Assembly (NCBI GenBank): GCA_009823505.1
Contig: VZQC01009558.1
Coordinates: 1,149,012-1,213,011, forward strand
Direction: 5' to 3'
DNA: 64,000 nt
Origin: Rhizomys pruinosus
Lineage: Eukaryota; Chordata; Mammalia; Rodentia; Spalacidae
In this document: one piece after another, positions 21,750 to 32,774 of the stretch
How positions within the stretch are numbered: position 1 is the stretch's first letter
Layout: each line of letters starts with the position of its first letter
The notes under the pieces: model-generated
What the model was told of the DNA's origin: nothing
The model's input: only the letters and a program-made list of their open reading frames with translations
Databases searched by the model: none
Translations under genes and position numbers: made by a program

Positions 21750-22865
21750 TCTTCCTTAACACCTGACAAGATCTTTGGGTCCATTACTTTGTGAATATGT
21801 AAGCCAAAGCAGGTCTGAATCTCAAGTGTCCTGTGCTAGCGGCCTGAAGGAGGTCTATCAGACACCAGCCTGGTGTGCTAGCAGTTTGGCTGGACGGAGC
21901 CTAGCAGGTCACCAGCCTAGGGAGTGAAAAGCCAGCAGCGTAGCCTAGGGAGAGCCAATCAGGCGCAAGGCTGGAACTCCAGTCCTGAGAGCCATCAGCT
22001 CCTGGACTGGTGAAGGAATAGCAGCCAGGCCAGGGGGGAGGGGCTTGGCCTCCTCAGGCTAAGAATCTGAGAGGGGCAGTAGCCCTTACATTAGACTACA
22101 AGAATCCATACTAGAGGGAGGCTAGTCAGACATCCAACTTGAAAGTCAGCTAGGCTGGGGTTAGGGGGAGGCAGTAGAAGCTGGATGACATATTTAGCAT
22201 CGTTCTCATTATAGGTTGGATGTGCTTGCTTGGGAGTTCAGATGGAAAAAAGGCTCCACATTCTCCGTATTTTGGAGACCAGGTACAGGGAGAGTCAGTG
22301 AAGGAGTGAGGGAGAAAAGTGGCTGAAGAGGAGTGAGGACAGGGGTAAGGCCTGGTGACCATGAGGCTGAGTTGAAGTTCTCAGAGGGAAAGAAACAGCT
22401 GTGAGTGTTGCAGAGAGGTGACCACAGCGGAGGATCACAGGCTGTGACAGGCTGTGACCTCCAGAGGAAGGTCATCCGCACCCTGGAAAAGAACAATGCC
22501 TCCAGATTCATGGGGACAAAAGTGAAATCACCACAGGGAAGGGGACACGAAATGAAGAAGCGGAGACCCTGGGGCAAGTGTGCTCATTCTAAACATCTGT
22601 GGTACTCTAGGAACCAGCCCTATAAAGCTGCACCCAGAATCCCGGGTGTATGTGACAAAGTGTGTCTTCCAGAGGGAGAAGCTCTGTCTGTTGTCAAGAT
22701 TCAAAAGCACAGAGAGCCTGCACCCTCTGCTGGGATGCCCAGTGGTTGGCACAGAACTGCCAACAGCACTGGTCGGTAGGAGTATGGCACCTTCTCTTGT
22801 ACTAGGTCCCTATTCTGATGAAGAATATGAGGCCTCTAGCCATTAAAAAAAAAAAGAGAGACAGG

Positions 22866-23020
22866 TTATGGCCATACATGATGGTGCATGCCTGTAATCC
22901 CAGCACTCGGAGGCAGAGGCCAGGTCGAATCTCTGTGAGTTCAAGGCCAGCCTGTTCTACAAAGTGAGTTGCCAGGACAGCTGGGGCTACTAGGAGACCT
23001 TTCTCAAAAAGACAAAAAAA
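22866..23020 (+). repeat. B1 SINE in left arm
   Basis: Mirror of the B1 at 25228. It has indel-like errors, e.g. CAGGTCGAATC where the partner reads CAGGTGAATC. Confidence 0.88.
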
Positions 23021-23078
23021 AAAGCTGTTCCTTTCCATACGAAGAGCCCTTAAACACAAATGTAGAGTCTCCCTGATG

Positions 23079-23205
23079 ACCCTCACCTTACTCCCAGCAC
23101 TCAGGAGGCAGAGGCAAGCAGATCCCCATGAGATCAAGGCCAGTCTAGTCTACACGGACAGTTCCTAGGCCAGCGTTTGGCTATAGGGATACAATCTCTC
23201 AAAAA
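23079..23205 (+). repeat. B1 SINE in left arm
   Basis: Mirror of the B1 at 25045. Confidence 0.8.
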
Positions 23206-23235
23206 CAGATAAATAAAATTAATTTCTTTCTTTTT

Positions 23236-23490
23236 TTTTACATTCTTTTTTTTTAAATTTTTATTTATTTCTTATGTTTATGAATGACTGTCTGCATGCA
23301 AGTCTGTGGCACCCGTGTGGTGCAATGCCGCGGAGGTCAGAAGAGGGCTCGGATTCCCCTGGAACGGGAGTTCTCCTGGAATTGGAGTTTCAGACGGTTT
23401 GCTCGGCCGCCATGTGGTGGCTGGGGATCGACCCAGGTCCTCTGTAAAAGCGGTCAGCGCTCTTAACCGCGAGGCCATCTCTCCAGCTTA
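23236..23490 (-). repeat. B2 SINE spanning the inner edge of the left arm
   Basis: Full-length minus-strand B2. Single-base indels break it at several places (GTGTGGTGC, GGAACGGG, ATCGACCC). Only its part to 23451 is mirrored in the right arm. Confidence 0.9.
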
Positions 23491-24804
23491 AAACCTACCA
23501 GTCTCAATACACCCTCCCATGTTAAGTCAGGTCTTCCGGCAGCAGGTCTTATTGCCTCTCCTCCTGTAGGTATCCCAACTAGAGGCAAGGAGCCCTTGCC
23601 TTTTGTTGGCCGTTTGCTTGGATCCCTGGCCAACACCACCTGGTAGAACAATCCATTGCTGATGTCAGCTCCTGTATTAATAATTTTGCCTGAGTGCATA
23701 GCCCTGAGACTTTGTGTATTATACTTGGTTCTGAACTTAGAGTAATCCCTTCCACAGTTTCCATGTCAGTATTCAATTAAAGAAAGCAATTTTACCGGTT
23801 TTATAAGAGATTACCTCTACAATAGTTGTCTCCAATTTACAGTTGGGGCCGACCTCACATTGTCATATTTCTCCTTGTTCTATGGGTGGGAAGGCAAGGA
23901 AGTACAGATGGCCTCTGGATGCCAGAGAGTGTTACAAAGGCCACTAAAACCAATAAAGCAAATATGGGTCTCCCTTGAGTCAAGAAGATACTCCACCGTC
24001 AGCACCAGCTACACACTCACACTGCCTGAAAATACTGTGGCAGCAGAGGCAGCCCTGTGCCTGTATATCCCAAATCTAATGGCTATTGGCTCTCCCCTTG
24101 GAGAAATACCCCATGGCTGGATGCACAAGCTTACATCCTCTACAGGTTAGGAGATGTTATAAGCCACAGTAAGACCCTGTCATGATTGTAAACAGGGGGA
24201 ATTGTAATTCATGGATTACATAACCAAACATGTGTCTATGCAAAGTAACCTACCATAATATTAGTGCTGCTTAAATACCTATATATCTAATTGCTTGTTC
24301 TTCATTAGTGGAATCGAAAGGTTATCCTGGACAAACGTTCAGCCCATGAAAGGAAACAGCCAGATTGAACAGAGTCCAAGCAACAGCTCCAGAGAGATGG
24401 GACTGTTTTACCTCTCATCCACCTGGGCCCCTTTTCTAGCCTAGGAACAACTGCGGAAGAGGGGGCGTGGTAGAATGTAAGGGCTGCGATTGGGGTGAAT
24501 GGTGAAACTACAGCAATGTAGTCTGGACACTCATTTGATCAACTTGATGAACAAACAACCTGTCACCCCCCACCTGGATGGTGGGCTGTATGGTTTGGGC
24601 ACAACAGCCTGCAGATAGTTTTTGCATAAGGAGCTTGTACTCATGGATTACACTTATAGCTAAAAATGAAAAAAAAAACGGAAAGATCCAGGACAGTTAT
24701 GCAGAATGCATGATCTGGGATGGGGTGGGGTGGGGGGGGGAGGGAAGGAAAAAAAAACTGAATTGGAAAAATGTATGAATGCACAAAGCATCAATAAAAA
24801 CATT
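23452..24804. other. spacer of inverted duplication 1
   Basis: Holds the head of the B2, then a block that resembles rodent L1-type 3' sequence in places (GGTAGAATGTAAGGGCTGCG near 24470). A frame at 23860-24150 has no recognisable domain. Confidence 0.45.
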
Positions 24805-25005
24805 GCTTTTACAGAGGACCTGGGTTCGATCCCCAGCACCCACATGGCGGCCGAGAACCGTCTGAAACTCCAATTCCAGGAGAACTCCAGTTCCAGGGGA
24901 ATCCGAGACCCTCTTCTGACCTCCGCGGCATTGCACAACACGGGTGCACAGACTTGCATGCAGACAGTACATTCATAAACATACAGAAATAAATAAAATT
25001 TAAAA
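24805..25005 (+). repeat. B2 SINE, lacking its head
   Basis: Begins at GCTTTTACAGAGGACC and keeps an intact B box and A-rich tail. Confidence 0.9.
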
Positions 25006-25044
25006 AAAAAGAATGTAAAAAAAAGAAAGAAATTAATTTTATTT

Positions 25045-25175
25045 ATCTGTTTTTGAGAGATTGTATCCCTATAGCCAAAGCTGGCCTAGAACTGTCAGTG
25101 TAGACTAGACTGGCCTTGATCTCATGGGGATCTGCTTGCCTCTGCCTCCTGAGTGCTGGGAGTAAAGGTGAGGGT
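25045..25175 (-). repeat. B1 SINE
   Basis: Diverged minus-strand B1 in the right arm. Confidence 0.8.
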
Positions 25176-25227
25176 CATCAGGGAGACTCTACATTTGTGT
25201 TTAAGGGCTCTTCGTATGGAAAGGAAC

Positions 25228-25385
25228 AGCTTTTTTTTTTGTCTTTTTGAGACAGGGTCTCCCTGTAGCCCCAGCTGTCCTGGAACTCACTTTGTAGACC
25301 AGGCTGGCCTTGAACTCACAGAGATTCACCTGCCTCTGCCTCCTGAGTGCTGGGATTACAGGCATGCACCATCATGTATGGCCAT
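25228..25385 (-). repeat. B1 SINE
   Basis: Clean minus-strand B1 in the right arm, T-tail at 25230-25240. Confidence 0.92.
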
Positions 25386-26479
25386 AACCTGTCTCTCTTT
25401 TTTTTTTAATGGCTAGAGGCCTCATATTCTTCATCAGAATAGGGACCTAGTACAAGAGAAGGTGCCATACTCCTACCGACCAGTGCTGTTGGCAGTTCTG
25501 TGCCAACCACTGGGCATCCCAGCAGAGGGTGCAGGCTCTCTGTGCTTTTGAATCTTGACAACAGACAGAGCTTCTCCCTCTGGAAGACACACTTTGTCAC
25601 ATACACCCGGGATTCTGGGTGCAGCTTTATAGGGCTGGTTCCTAGAGTACCACAGATGTTTAGAATGAGCACACTTGCCCCAGGGTCTCCGCTTCTTCAT
25701 TTCGTGTCCCCTTCCCTGTGGTGATTTCACTTTTGTCCCCATGAATCTGGAGGCATTGTTCTTTTCCAGGGTGCGGATGACCTTCCTCTGGAGGTCACAG
25801 CCTGTCACAGCCTGTGATCCTCCGCTGTGGTCACCTCTCTGCAACACTCACAGCTGTTTCTTTCCCTCTGAGAACTTCAACTCAGCCTCATGGTCACCAG
25901 GCCTTACCCCTGTCCTCACTCCTCTTCAGCCACTTTTCTCCCTCACTCCTTCACTGACTCTCCCTGTACCTGGTCTCCAAAATACGGAGAATGTGGAGCC
26001 TTTTTTCCATCTGAACTCCCAAGCAAGCACATCCAACCTATAATGAGAACGATGCTAAATATGTCATCCAGCTTCTACTGCCTCCCCCTAACCCCAGCCT
26101 AGCTGACTTTCAAGTTGGATGTCTGACTAGCCTCCCTCTAGTATGGATTCTTGTAGTCTAATGTAAGGGCTACTGCCCCTCTCAGATTCTTAGCCTGAGG
26201 AGGCCAAGCCCCTCCCCCCTGGCCTGGCTGCTATTCCTTCACCAGTCCAGGAGCTGATGGCTCTCAGGACTGGAGTTCCAGCCTTGCGCCTGATTGGCTC
26301 TCCCTAGGCTACGCTGCTGGCTTTTCACTCCCTAGGCTGGTGACCTGCTAGGCCTCAGTCCAGCCAAACTGCTAGCACACCAGGCTGGTGGTCTGATAGA
26401 CCTCCTTTCAGGCCCGCTAGCACAGGACACTTGAGATTCAGACCTGCTTTGGCTTACATATTCACAAAGTAATGGACCC

Positions 26480-26770
26480 AAAGATCTTGTCAGGTGTTAA
26501 GGAAGATCCGTTTATTGTATGTTGCAAGTCACTTTTATAGACTGAATGACACCATCTCTTAGGGCCAATCCCAGACCCCCTGCATCATGTGCTGCTGGGT
26601 CAGGAGTTGCTGCCCTCCCATGGGGTGGGGTTACCAAAGTCTCACGACTTCTACCTGTGCCCCCGGAAGATGCTGGCTGGAAAGCTAGCCCATTCATACC
26701 TAACCCAAACTGGTTTTCCCTACACCTCCCAATATTAACATGTTCTGAACAAAGCTAATTCAGAAGCAAG
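26480..26770 (-). mobile_element. possible solo LTR fragment, minus orientation
   Basis: On the minus strand a TATAAAAG block (near 26535) is followed about 20 bp later by AATAAA (26516-26511) and a U5-like segment. This spacing resembles an LTR R region. The right arm of the inverted duplication stops inside it. No coding sequence or terminal repeat confirms it. Confidence 0.3.
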
Positions 26771-26784
26771 TGTTCAGTCACTTG

Positions 26785-26920
26785 GAACTTGAGATACAGA
26801 TGTTTCTTAGCCACCATGTAGCAGATGTTTCTTAGCCACCATGTAGATGCTGGGAATCGAACTCAGGTCCTCTGCAACAGCAGCCAGTGCTCTTAACCAT
26901 TGAGCCATTTCTTCAGCAGG
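26785..26920 (-). repeat. B2 SINE, 5' part
   Basis: Partial minus-strand B2 with a 22-bp internal tandem duplication of the CAGATGTTTCTTAGCCACC segment. Confidence 0.8.
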
Positions 26921-27239
26921 TCTTCCCACAGCAAGAAGTAGAGCACTTTTCATTTTCTTGATTAGGATCTCACTTAGAATTCAAATCCTCAAACTCCACT
27001 CAAGTCCATTGGCCAGTCCCGCAGAATCCCCTATGAAATGCTCCCCAGTTTTCCAGGCAGCCCAGCTCATCTCTTTGTTTATCTGTAGTCCTCTCAAGCT
27101 CGGCAGCAGCTCTTGTAACAGACTCTCCTGTGGCCTCTAGTCTGTTCTCAACAAGAAGCCAGAACAGGGTTTATATAACAGATTGTCACAAGTCCTCCAT
27201 GTGTAAGCCTCCCCAGTGTCTTCTCACCATTATAAACTG

Positions 27240-27360
27240 GGTTCCGTCATTTGGGAGGTTGAGGCAGGAGGATTATGAGTTTAAGGTCATCATGGCTACA
27301 TAGCAAATTCAAGGCCACCCGGGCTAAATGAAACCCTATCTCCACAAATTCAGACAGACA
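27240..27360 (+). repeat. B1-related SINE, old
   Basis: Retains TTTGGGAGGTTGAGGCAGGA and a GAAACCCTATCTCC end. Strongly diverged. Confidence 0.6.
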
Positions 27361-28060
27361 AGCACTGGCCGGCAGTACATTCTCCTTTTGTAACCTGCTC
27401 ACTGGGATGCTGAGAGATTTTTAAATCATTCAAGGTTATGTGGGAAATGGCAAGAGTCAGATTCCAAATTCCCAAATCTCACCAACTTTTTACTCAGGAC
27501 CGGAGGCTCTGGTGCCACAGCTAGCCACTCCCAGTGGAGTTGGCCACTTCACTGGGAGTTCTGTAAGAGTCTAATGAAGTTGATGGCTTTTTCCTTAAAC
27601 CTTTTTTCCTCCCTCAAACTCCATGACATAAACTTTCTGTTTCTCTTATTTCTTTGAATATTCCTTCTCATTTTTCTTTAAGAACACTTCGTTACCTCCC
27701 TTTCCCAAACATTCATGTTTACCAGGATGTTACCCACAGACTTCTAATATTGTTCCCCTATGACCTCACTGGGACGCTTCTGGAATACTGATCTCCAGGA
27801 GAAAGCTCTCCTGACTACTCAGGCTCATCATATCCAGAACAAGCCCCCCCCAACCCCCCCAAGCTTGCTCCTTCCCCTGCACCAGCACTCAGTAAATGAC
27901 TTGGCCTAAGGTCCCAAATCAGAAGGATATCGTCTCTCCTCCAGTTAGGCTTAATTTGGTTCAAGATCCAAACTGTTGACCCTTATGCCAAGTTTGTCCT
28001 GCAGATAAATGTATTTGCTCTGCAGTGTGTACTTTAATTATCAGAACCAGTGTTTAAGAA
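27361..28060. other. unassigned intron 2 sequence
   Basis: No exon or repeat recognised; C7 runs lie near 27847 and 27856. Confidence 0.4.
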
Positions 28061-28065
28061 GTCAG

Positions 28066-28182
28066 GTCCACACCTATAATTCCAGTACTGGGTAGGGCAG
28101 GATAATCAGGAGTTAGAGGCTATCCTTGACTACACAGGGACTGTGAGGTGGCCTGGGCTACATGAGACCCTGTCTTAAAGAA
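28066..28182 (+). repeat. B1-related SINE, old
   Basis: Contains CACACCTATAATTCCAGTAC and GAGACCCTGTCTTAAAG. Confidence 0.6.
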
Positions 28183-28192
28183 CCAAAAAACA

Positions 28193-28262
28193 CTGAGAAA
28201 ATAACTCAGTGGCAGAGCCCTTGCTTAGCATGCACAAGATCCCGGGTTCAATCCCCAGTACT
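28193..28262 (+). repeat. ID SINE
   Basis: ID element with TCAGTGGCAGAGCCCTTGCT and the B box GGGTTCAATCCCCAGTACTG. Its A-tail has expanded into the following purine tract. Confidence 0.85.
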
Positions 28263-28532
28263 GGAAAGAAAAAGAAAGAAAGAAAGAAAGGAAGGAAGGA
28301 AGGAAGGAAGGAAGGAAGGAAGGAAGGAAGGAAGGAAGGAAGGGAGAGAGAGAAAGAAAGAAGAAAGAGAGAGAGAGAAAGAAAGAGAGAGGGAGAGAGA
28401 GAAAGAAAGAGAAGAAAGAAAGAAAGGAAAGAAAAAGAAAGAGAGAGAGAGGAGGGAGGGAGGGAGAGAGAAAGAAAAGAAGGAAGGAAGGAAAAAGGAA
28501 GGAAGGAAGGAATGAAGGAAGGGAAAAATGTA
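28263..28532. repeat. (GAAA)n/(GGAA)n/(GA)n purine tract
   Basis: About 270 bp of pure purine on the plus strand, in blocks of GAAA, GGAA, GAGA and GGGA. It likely grew from the ID A-tail and creates open frames in several phases that are not genes. Confidence 0.97.
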
Positions 28533-28651
28533 CTGTCTGATCCATCAATATGTTTGTGTGGTCTTAATGCATGAAAACGTAATTTTGGACTGGCTTATTT
28601 ATTACCTTTAGTACTGATTTAGAAAAAGCAAAATGTTGCTAAGTAAGTGAA

Positions 28652-28974
28652 GATACTTTGTTAGTCATTGTTCACTCAGCAAAGCTGTTCTGCTCATCTA
28701 CAGTGTTCATGGATTCACTAGACACCAGCCTGGCATGTGTGAAGTGTAGATACTTTGTTAGTCTGCTGTGCTCATCTACAGTGTTCACGGATTCACTAGA
28801 CACCAGCCTGGCATGTGTGAAGTGTAGATACTTTGTTAGTCTGTTGTGCTCATGTACAGCATTCATGGATTCACTAGACACCAGCCTAGCAAGTGTGAAG
28901 TGTAGATACTTTGTTAGTCTATTGTGCTCATGTACAGCATTCATGGATTCACTAGACACCAGCTGGGCACCTGT
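28652..28974. repeat. tandem repeat, 78-bp unit x ~4
   Basis: GATACTTTGTTAGTC recurs at 28652, 28749, 28827 and 28905. The last three intervals are exactly 78 bp; the first unit has about 19 extra bases. Seventy-eight is divisible by 3, which explains the repeated peptide in an open frame at 28658-29200. Confidence 0.93.
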
Positions 28975-29167
28975 GAAGATGGTTGTAGAGCCTCAGAGCT
29001 GCCAAAAGAAGTTAAAATTGTTTGAATTTTTTCCTCCCTCAGTTAAATCTTTGAACATGTTTGCACAGGGAGCATGGGAAATGTGGCTGGAAACTAGCTT
29101 TTCAGGTCTATTAATTACCCAGAGTTCACAGACAGCCAAAAGGAAAAACTGTACATATATATGCATA

Positions 29168-29390
29168 ATTTTAAAAAGTATTTTATTTTATGTATATTAG
29201 TGTATTGCCTACATATAGTTGGGTGCACCCATGTCATGCATTGCCCGAGGAGGTCAGAAGAGGGCATCAGATTCCTCAGAACTGGAGTTTACAGATGGTT
29301 GTTAGCCACCAAGTAGGTGCTGGGAATCGAACCGAGGTGTTCGGCAAGAGCATCCAGTGCTCTTAACCACTGAGCCATCTCTCTAGCTCC
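29168..29390 (-). repeat. B2 SINE
   Basis: Diverged minus-strand B2 ending CCATCTCTCTAGCTCC. Confidence 0.88.
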
Positions 29391-29395
29391 AACAA

Positions 29396-29563
29396 AAATA
29401 TTTTTGTTTATTTGCTTTTGAGCAATAGAGACAGGGTCTCCCTATAGCCCCAGCAGGCCTGGAGCTCACTCTGTAGACCAGGCTGGCCTTGAACTCACAG
29501 AGATCCACCTGCCTCTCCCTCCCAAGTGCTGGGATTAAAGGCGTGCACCACTATGCCCAGCCC
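29396..29563 (-). repeat. B1 SINE
   Basis: Minus-strand B1 adjacent to the B2. Confidence 0.9.
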
Positions 29564-29572
29564 TTGAATGGT

Positions 29573-29690
29573 TTTGTAATCTTTAAAATTAGAATAAAAA
29601 TATACATTAAAAAGACCTCTGAGTAGAAAGGGTTGAGGGCATGAGAAAAGAAGGCTCTAGAAGATTCTAGGAGAGGTTGCAAGCCCTTGG
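29573..29690. repeat. direct repeat, copy A
   Basis: About 110 bp shared with 30930-31045: both carry TTTGTAATCTTT/TTTGTAATTTTT, AAGACCTCTGAGTAGA, GGGTTGAGGGC and AAGAAGGCTCTAGAAGATTC. Same orientation, 1.36 kb apart. Neither is a recognised SINE. Confidence 0.85.
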
Positions 29691-30595
29691 TCCCACGCCC
29701 TCCGCCTGCTGCCCTTTTCCCCTCAGGGCAAGCGTGACAGCTCCGAGGCTCTGTGTGCTCTGCCCCTGCTTTGCCCCTTCCCTGTCCTCTAGTGCCCAGG
29801 CTGGGAGCCTGGGGAGGTCCATGCTCTGAAAAGACCAGCTGCCTCAGGGGGCATCTGTGCTTCTTTGTAGGCTTTTCTGTCCAGTGGCCATCTCAGCTTC
29901 ACCCAAACATCATATCAAACACAGTGTTACTAGTATTTTTTTTCCTAGCAGCCTCCATCTTTGAACCCAGTAACCACTTCTGCATGACTTATTTTTGCTC
30001 TGAGGTTTTTGCTACGTTTCTTAGCATTTGACTTGTATTTTGGGTGTTCTGTTGGTTGTGACCGGCAGCACTCCTTCCTACCACTGCATCAGAAAGAGCA
30101 CAGCTGAGCTGGGCGGCGGAAGCTTGCATCCAGCTTGCTCTGGTTGCTCTGCAGAGTCCTGCTTCCAGATTTTAAACTTTCTCCCTTCAACACACAACAA
30201 AGCTATGTCTGCTTTACCCTCTCTCAAGGCTCTTGTCAAAGCAGCTGTTGAGTAAATAAATACCTGTGGGTCCTACATTTGAGAGCCATTGCCAAGGGCT
30301 GGGAGCAAGGACTCCTCTGTCCCCAGACAGAAGAGGAGACCGGCTTGAACTGAAAGGGAAGATCTAGGTTAGATGCCAGGAGCAGCTTCAGTTTTGTAAG
30401 ATCTTGACAGAAGTCGGCTGCAGAGTGGTTCTAACAAGGAGGATCCTCACCTGGATTGGCAGCCTCACTCCTGGGTGGGAGTGGGAAGGGGAAGCTGCTA
30501 CCGCCCCAGCAAGTCCTCTGCAGCTTGGGGTGGAACCTGGGCTCACGCTTGGACAGTCAAATCTTTCTGAAAATAACAGCCATTTGTTAAGCACA
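29691..30595. other. unassigned intron 2 sequence
   Basis: Single-copy-looking DNA; no exon recognised. Confidence 0.4.
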
Positions 30596-30599
30596 AAGC

Positions 30600-30790
30600 T
30601 CTCTCTCTGTATCTGATCTGCATCCTAAAAGAATCCTTCAAGGTGAGCATTATCCCCATTTCAAATCTAAGGAAATGGAGATGCAGTGGGTTCAGATCAC
30701 TTGTCTGAGGTCTTATGGTGGGTGCTATGGGGTGGATACTGAAGCCCCCATCTCCTTCTAGCCTAGAGACCTGTTCCTTCCCGACCCTGA
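30600..30790 (-). repeat. MIR SINE
   Basis: Minus-strand MIR: ATTATCCCCATTTCAAATCT, GGAAATGGAGATGCAG and TCACTTGTCTGAGGTC follow in the expected order. Confidence 0.75.
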
Positions 30791-30929
30791 CTTAGGATAA
30801 CTCTTAGGAAGGGCAGAGTGTCAGCTCCAGTGGAGGTGAGAATCCTGGTGGCTGCTGTCTGCAGTGGGCAGCTTTGGGTCTGCATTAAAACCTGCCAGGC
30901 AGTGTAGCAATGGCTAGAATCTTTGGCCA

Positions 30930-31045
30930 AAGCAAGATTTTGTAATTTTTAAATTTATAATAAAAATTCGCATAAAGACCTCTGAGTAGAGAGGGTTGAG
31001 GGCGAAAAGAAGGCTCTAGAAGATTCTAGGACAGGATGTGAGCTC
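30930..31045. repeat. direct repeat, copy B
   Basis: Partner of the segment at 29573, with about 10% differences and small deletions. Confidence 0.85.
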
Positions 31046-31708
31046 TTTGTCCTTGCCGCTTTCCAGGGAATATTTCATGGCAGACTTGGTGGCTAACTTT
31101 GCAAACCTCAGCAGGTGATTGTAGGACACGGAGGAGAACCACATACACATCACTAGTAGAACTAACTGTAGCTTCAGGATTCTGTACCCAGTGCCGCCAA
31201 GTGCCCCGGAGACATCGTCTTCCAGGTGTGCAGCATGGCAGTGGCCAGCAAGCTTGGCATGTCTAGGGCACAACCTGAAGAGTCTCAGTCTTCCAGATGA
31301 ATCAGTGTGCTAACTTTGGTTTCCTAATCTGGGAGATTACTTCCACTTATTGCAGGAATTAAATCAGAATCAAGCAAGGGTGACAGAACAAGTTTTACGA
31401 CTTCTATCTGTGCTAGTCCTTTTGGTATGCCGTATCTGTTCCTATATTGACTTTTCATGTCTCAGTGGAGAACCAAGGTAATGTATAAGAACACACGGTG
31501 GTTTAATTCCATGGGAGAATAGTTGAATGCAGGAAATGGATTAAAGGTTAAATAAATGACAAAGATTCTGGGGGCTAATTAATTTAGCCAAAACTACCTC
31601 CACCCCAATAGTTTAAAAAATTAATCAGAAGTAAAATATTTTTGAAACATTTTGTGCTGAAAATAGAGGACACCAATCACTACTGCTTTGTCTTAAAATA
31701 TATTTGCA
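31046..31708. other. intron 2 sequence before exon 3
   Basis: No repeat recognised. A minus-strand frame of 85 codons at 31016-31273 overlaps the direct repeat and has no convincing homology by eye. Confidence 0.4.
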
Positions 31709-31709
31709 G

Positions 31710-31835
31710 TGGCTCTGGATGGTATTTGGAGCATTAAAAGGAACCTCCCTGTGGGAGGTACAGAGCCGGGACAGCTGAGTCGGAACAGTTTGCTCCCACA
31801 AGCCAAGTACTACTCAAGACACGGAGGCCTGAGAA
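31710..31835 (+). CDS. C11orf97: C11orf97 orthologue, coding exon 3
   Basis: A 126-bp exon with acceptor TATTTGCAG and donor GTAAGA, phase 1 on both sides. With the G carried from exon 2 it encodes a split Val and 41 residues, including ALDGIWSIKRNLPVGG and LLPQAKYYSRHGGLR. The basic, Tyr-rich C-terminal motif is the most conserved part of the family, and makes the assignment secure. If the donor were ignored the frame would run only nine codons further, to a TGA. Confidence 0.94.
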
Positions 31836-32387
31836 GTAAGACCCCTGCCCTTGACTTCTGAGGCCCCCACCCACTGACCAGGTGGCACAGTTTACAAACC
31901 GGTAGTGGTACACGCTTACAACTCTCAGTCAAAATCCAACCTCTCCTGGCCTGTCTCTCCACATTGTCATCTCAGAACTCTGTTTGGCTGACTTGTACAC
32001 CCTATGAGCACAAGAAGTTCAGACCCAGATTTAGGAGTCTGAGTTTTTTCTTTACTTCTTTATGTGAAAGAGTTTCTTGCAAAACAGCCAGACTCTAGGG
32101 GAGGAATCCTGTGTGTTCCTATCTTCCTAAGTGGATGAGGAAAGGGAGATGAGGAAAGGAAGAACCAGGCAAGGCCTCTGCCCAACTCACTCCTAGACCA
32201 GGTACACGGACCATTCCTTCCAGAACATTTGTGGTAGGCTTAGGGGAGGCAGAGGTCTTGACATGAAAGGAGTGTGTGGACAATGCAGGGACATGCAGCT
32301 GGGTATAAAAGTCCTAACTATCAATATACAGCTTGGAATTGACAGTTACAACATTACAAGCATTGCAGCAATCACAAGGAATAGCCA
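31836..32387. other. intron 3, unassigned part
   Basis: No repeat or exon recognised. Confidence 0.4.
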
Positions 32388-32525
32388 TAATCCATTTTCC
32401 AGATGTGGAAACTGAGGCACAGAAAGGCTGAAGAATTTACCCAGCATTATACAACTAGCTAGCAGAAGTGCTGCCTAAAACCCAGGCAGCCAGTCTCTAA
32501 AGCTCATGTTCTCAACCATGAGGCA
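32388..32525 (-). repeat. MIR SINE
   Basis: Minus-strand MIR with GTGGAAACTGAGGCACAGAA and a CATGTTCTCAACCATGAGGC end. Confidence 0.8.
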
Positions 32526-32774
32526 TTCCTGTGTCCCTGTACCCACACAGTGCCCAGGAGCTGGGGTGTCGGCTGACCTTCAGTGAGGTGAGGGCACAGT
32601 GCAAGTATCTCAAAGGAGGAGGCTAGGGATGGATCTCTGGGATACAGACTCAGTGTGTGTGTGTGTGTGGGGGGGGTGATGCAGACACTGAGGAACTGAG
32701 ACACAAGGTTAAAGACCAAAACAAACAGGGCTCAGTCGTGGAGCCATGAGTTTAAGGAGGTGTGACAAAGCAGT

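Larger units (their letters stand above)
21750..23451 (+). repeat. inverted duplication 1, left arm
   Basis: Reverse complement of 24805-26506. Large parts are identical: a 124-codon open frame at 22405-22779 is unchanged in the mirror copy at 25473-25847. The inner part contains B1, B1 and B2 copies with many single-base insertions and deletions that the right arm lacks. Together with the N at the boundary this suggests a fold-back or poorly polished sequence. Confidence 0.95.
24805..26506 (-). repeat. inverted duplication 1, right arm
   Basis: Mirror of 21750-23451. The SINEs here read cleanly, so this arm is the better representative of the locus. It starts within a B2 (24805) that lacks its first ~40 bases, which is where the mirror symmetry begins. 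Confidence 0.95.
19102..31709 (+). other. C11orf97 intron 2 (12.6 kb) containing a large inverted duplication
   Basis: The intron is filled with SINEs, LTR-like units, a (GGAA)n tract, a 78-bp tandem repeat and the suspected artefactual inverted repeat at 21750-26506. No other exon was recognised in it. Confidence 0.7.

Noticed and set aside
22405..22779. Identical 124-codon frames at 22405-22779 (+) and 25473-25847 (-)
   Set aside because: They look conserved only because they lie in the two arms of the inverted duplication, and have no recognisable domain.
28162..28574. Lys/Glu/Arg-rich frames of about 120 codons, and Ser/Leu/Phe-rich minus-strand frame
   Set aside because: They are translations of a purine microsatellite.
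28658..29200. 180-codon frame coding a repeated peptide
   Set aside because: It is produced by a 78-bp tandem repeat whose length is a multiple of three. No homology or transcript signals.
31016..31273. 85-codon minus-strand frame resembling a small mitochondrial protein pseudogene
   Set aside because: The similarity I could see was limited to a few residues, and half of the frame overlaps an interspersed direct repeat.
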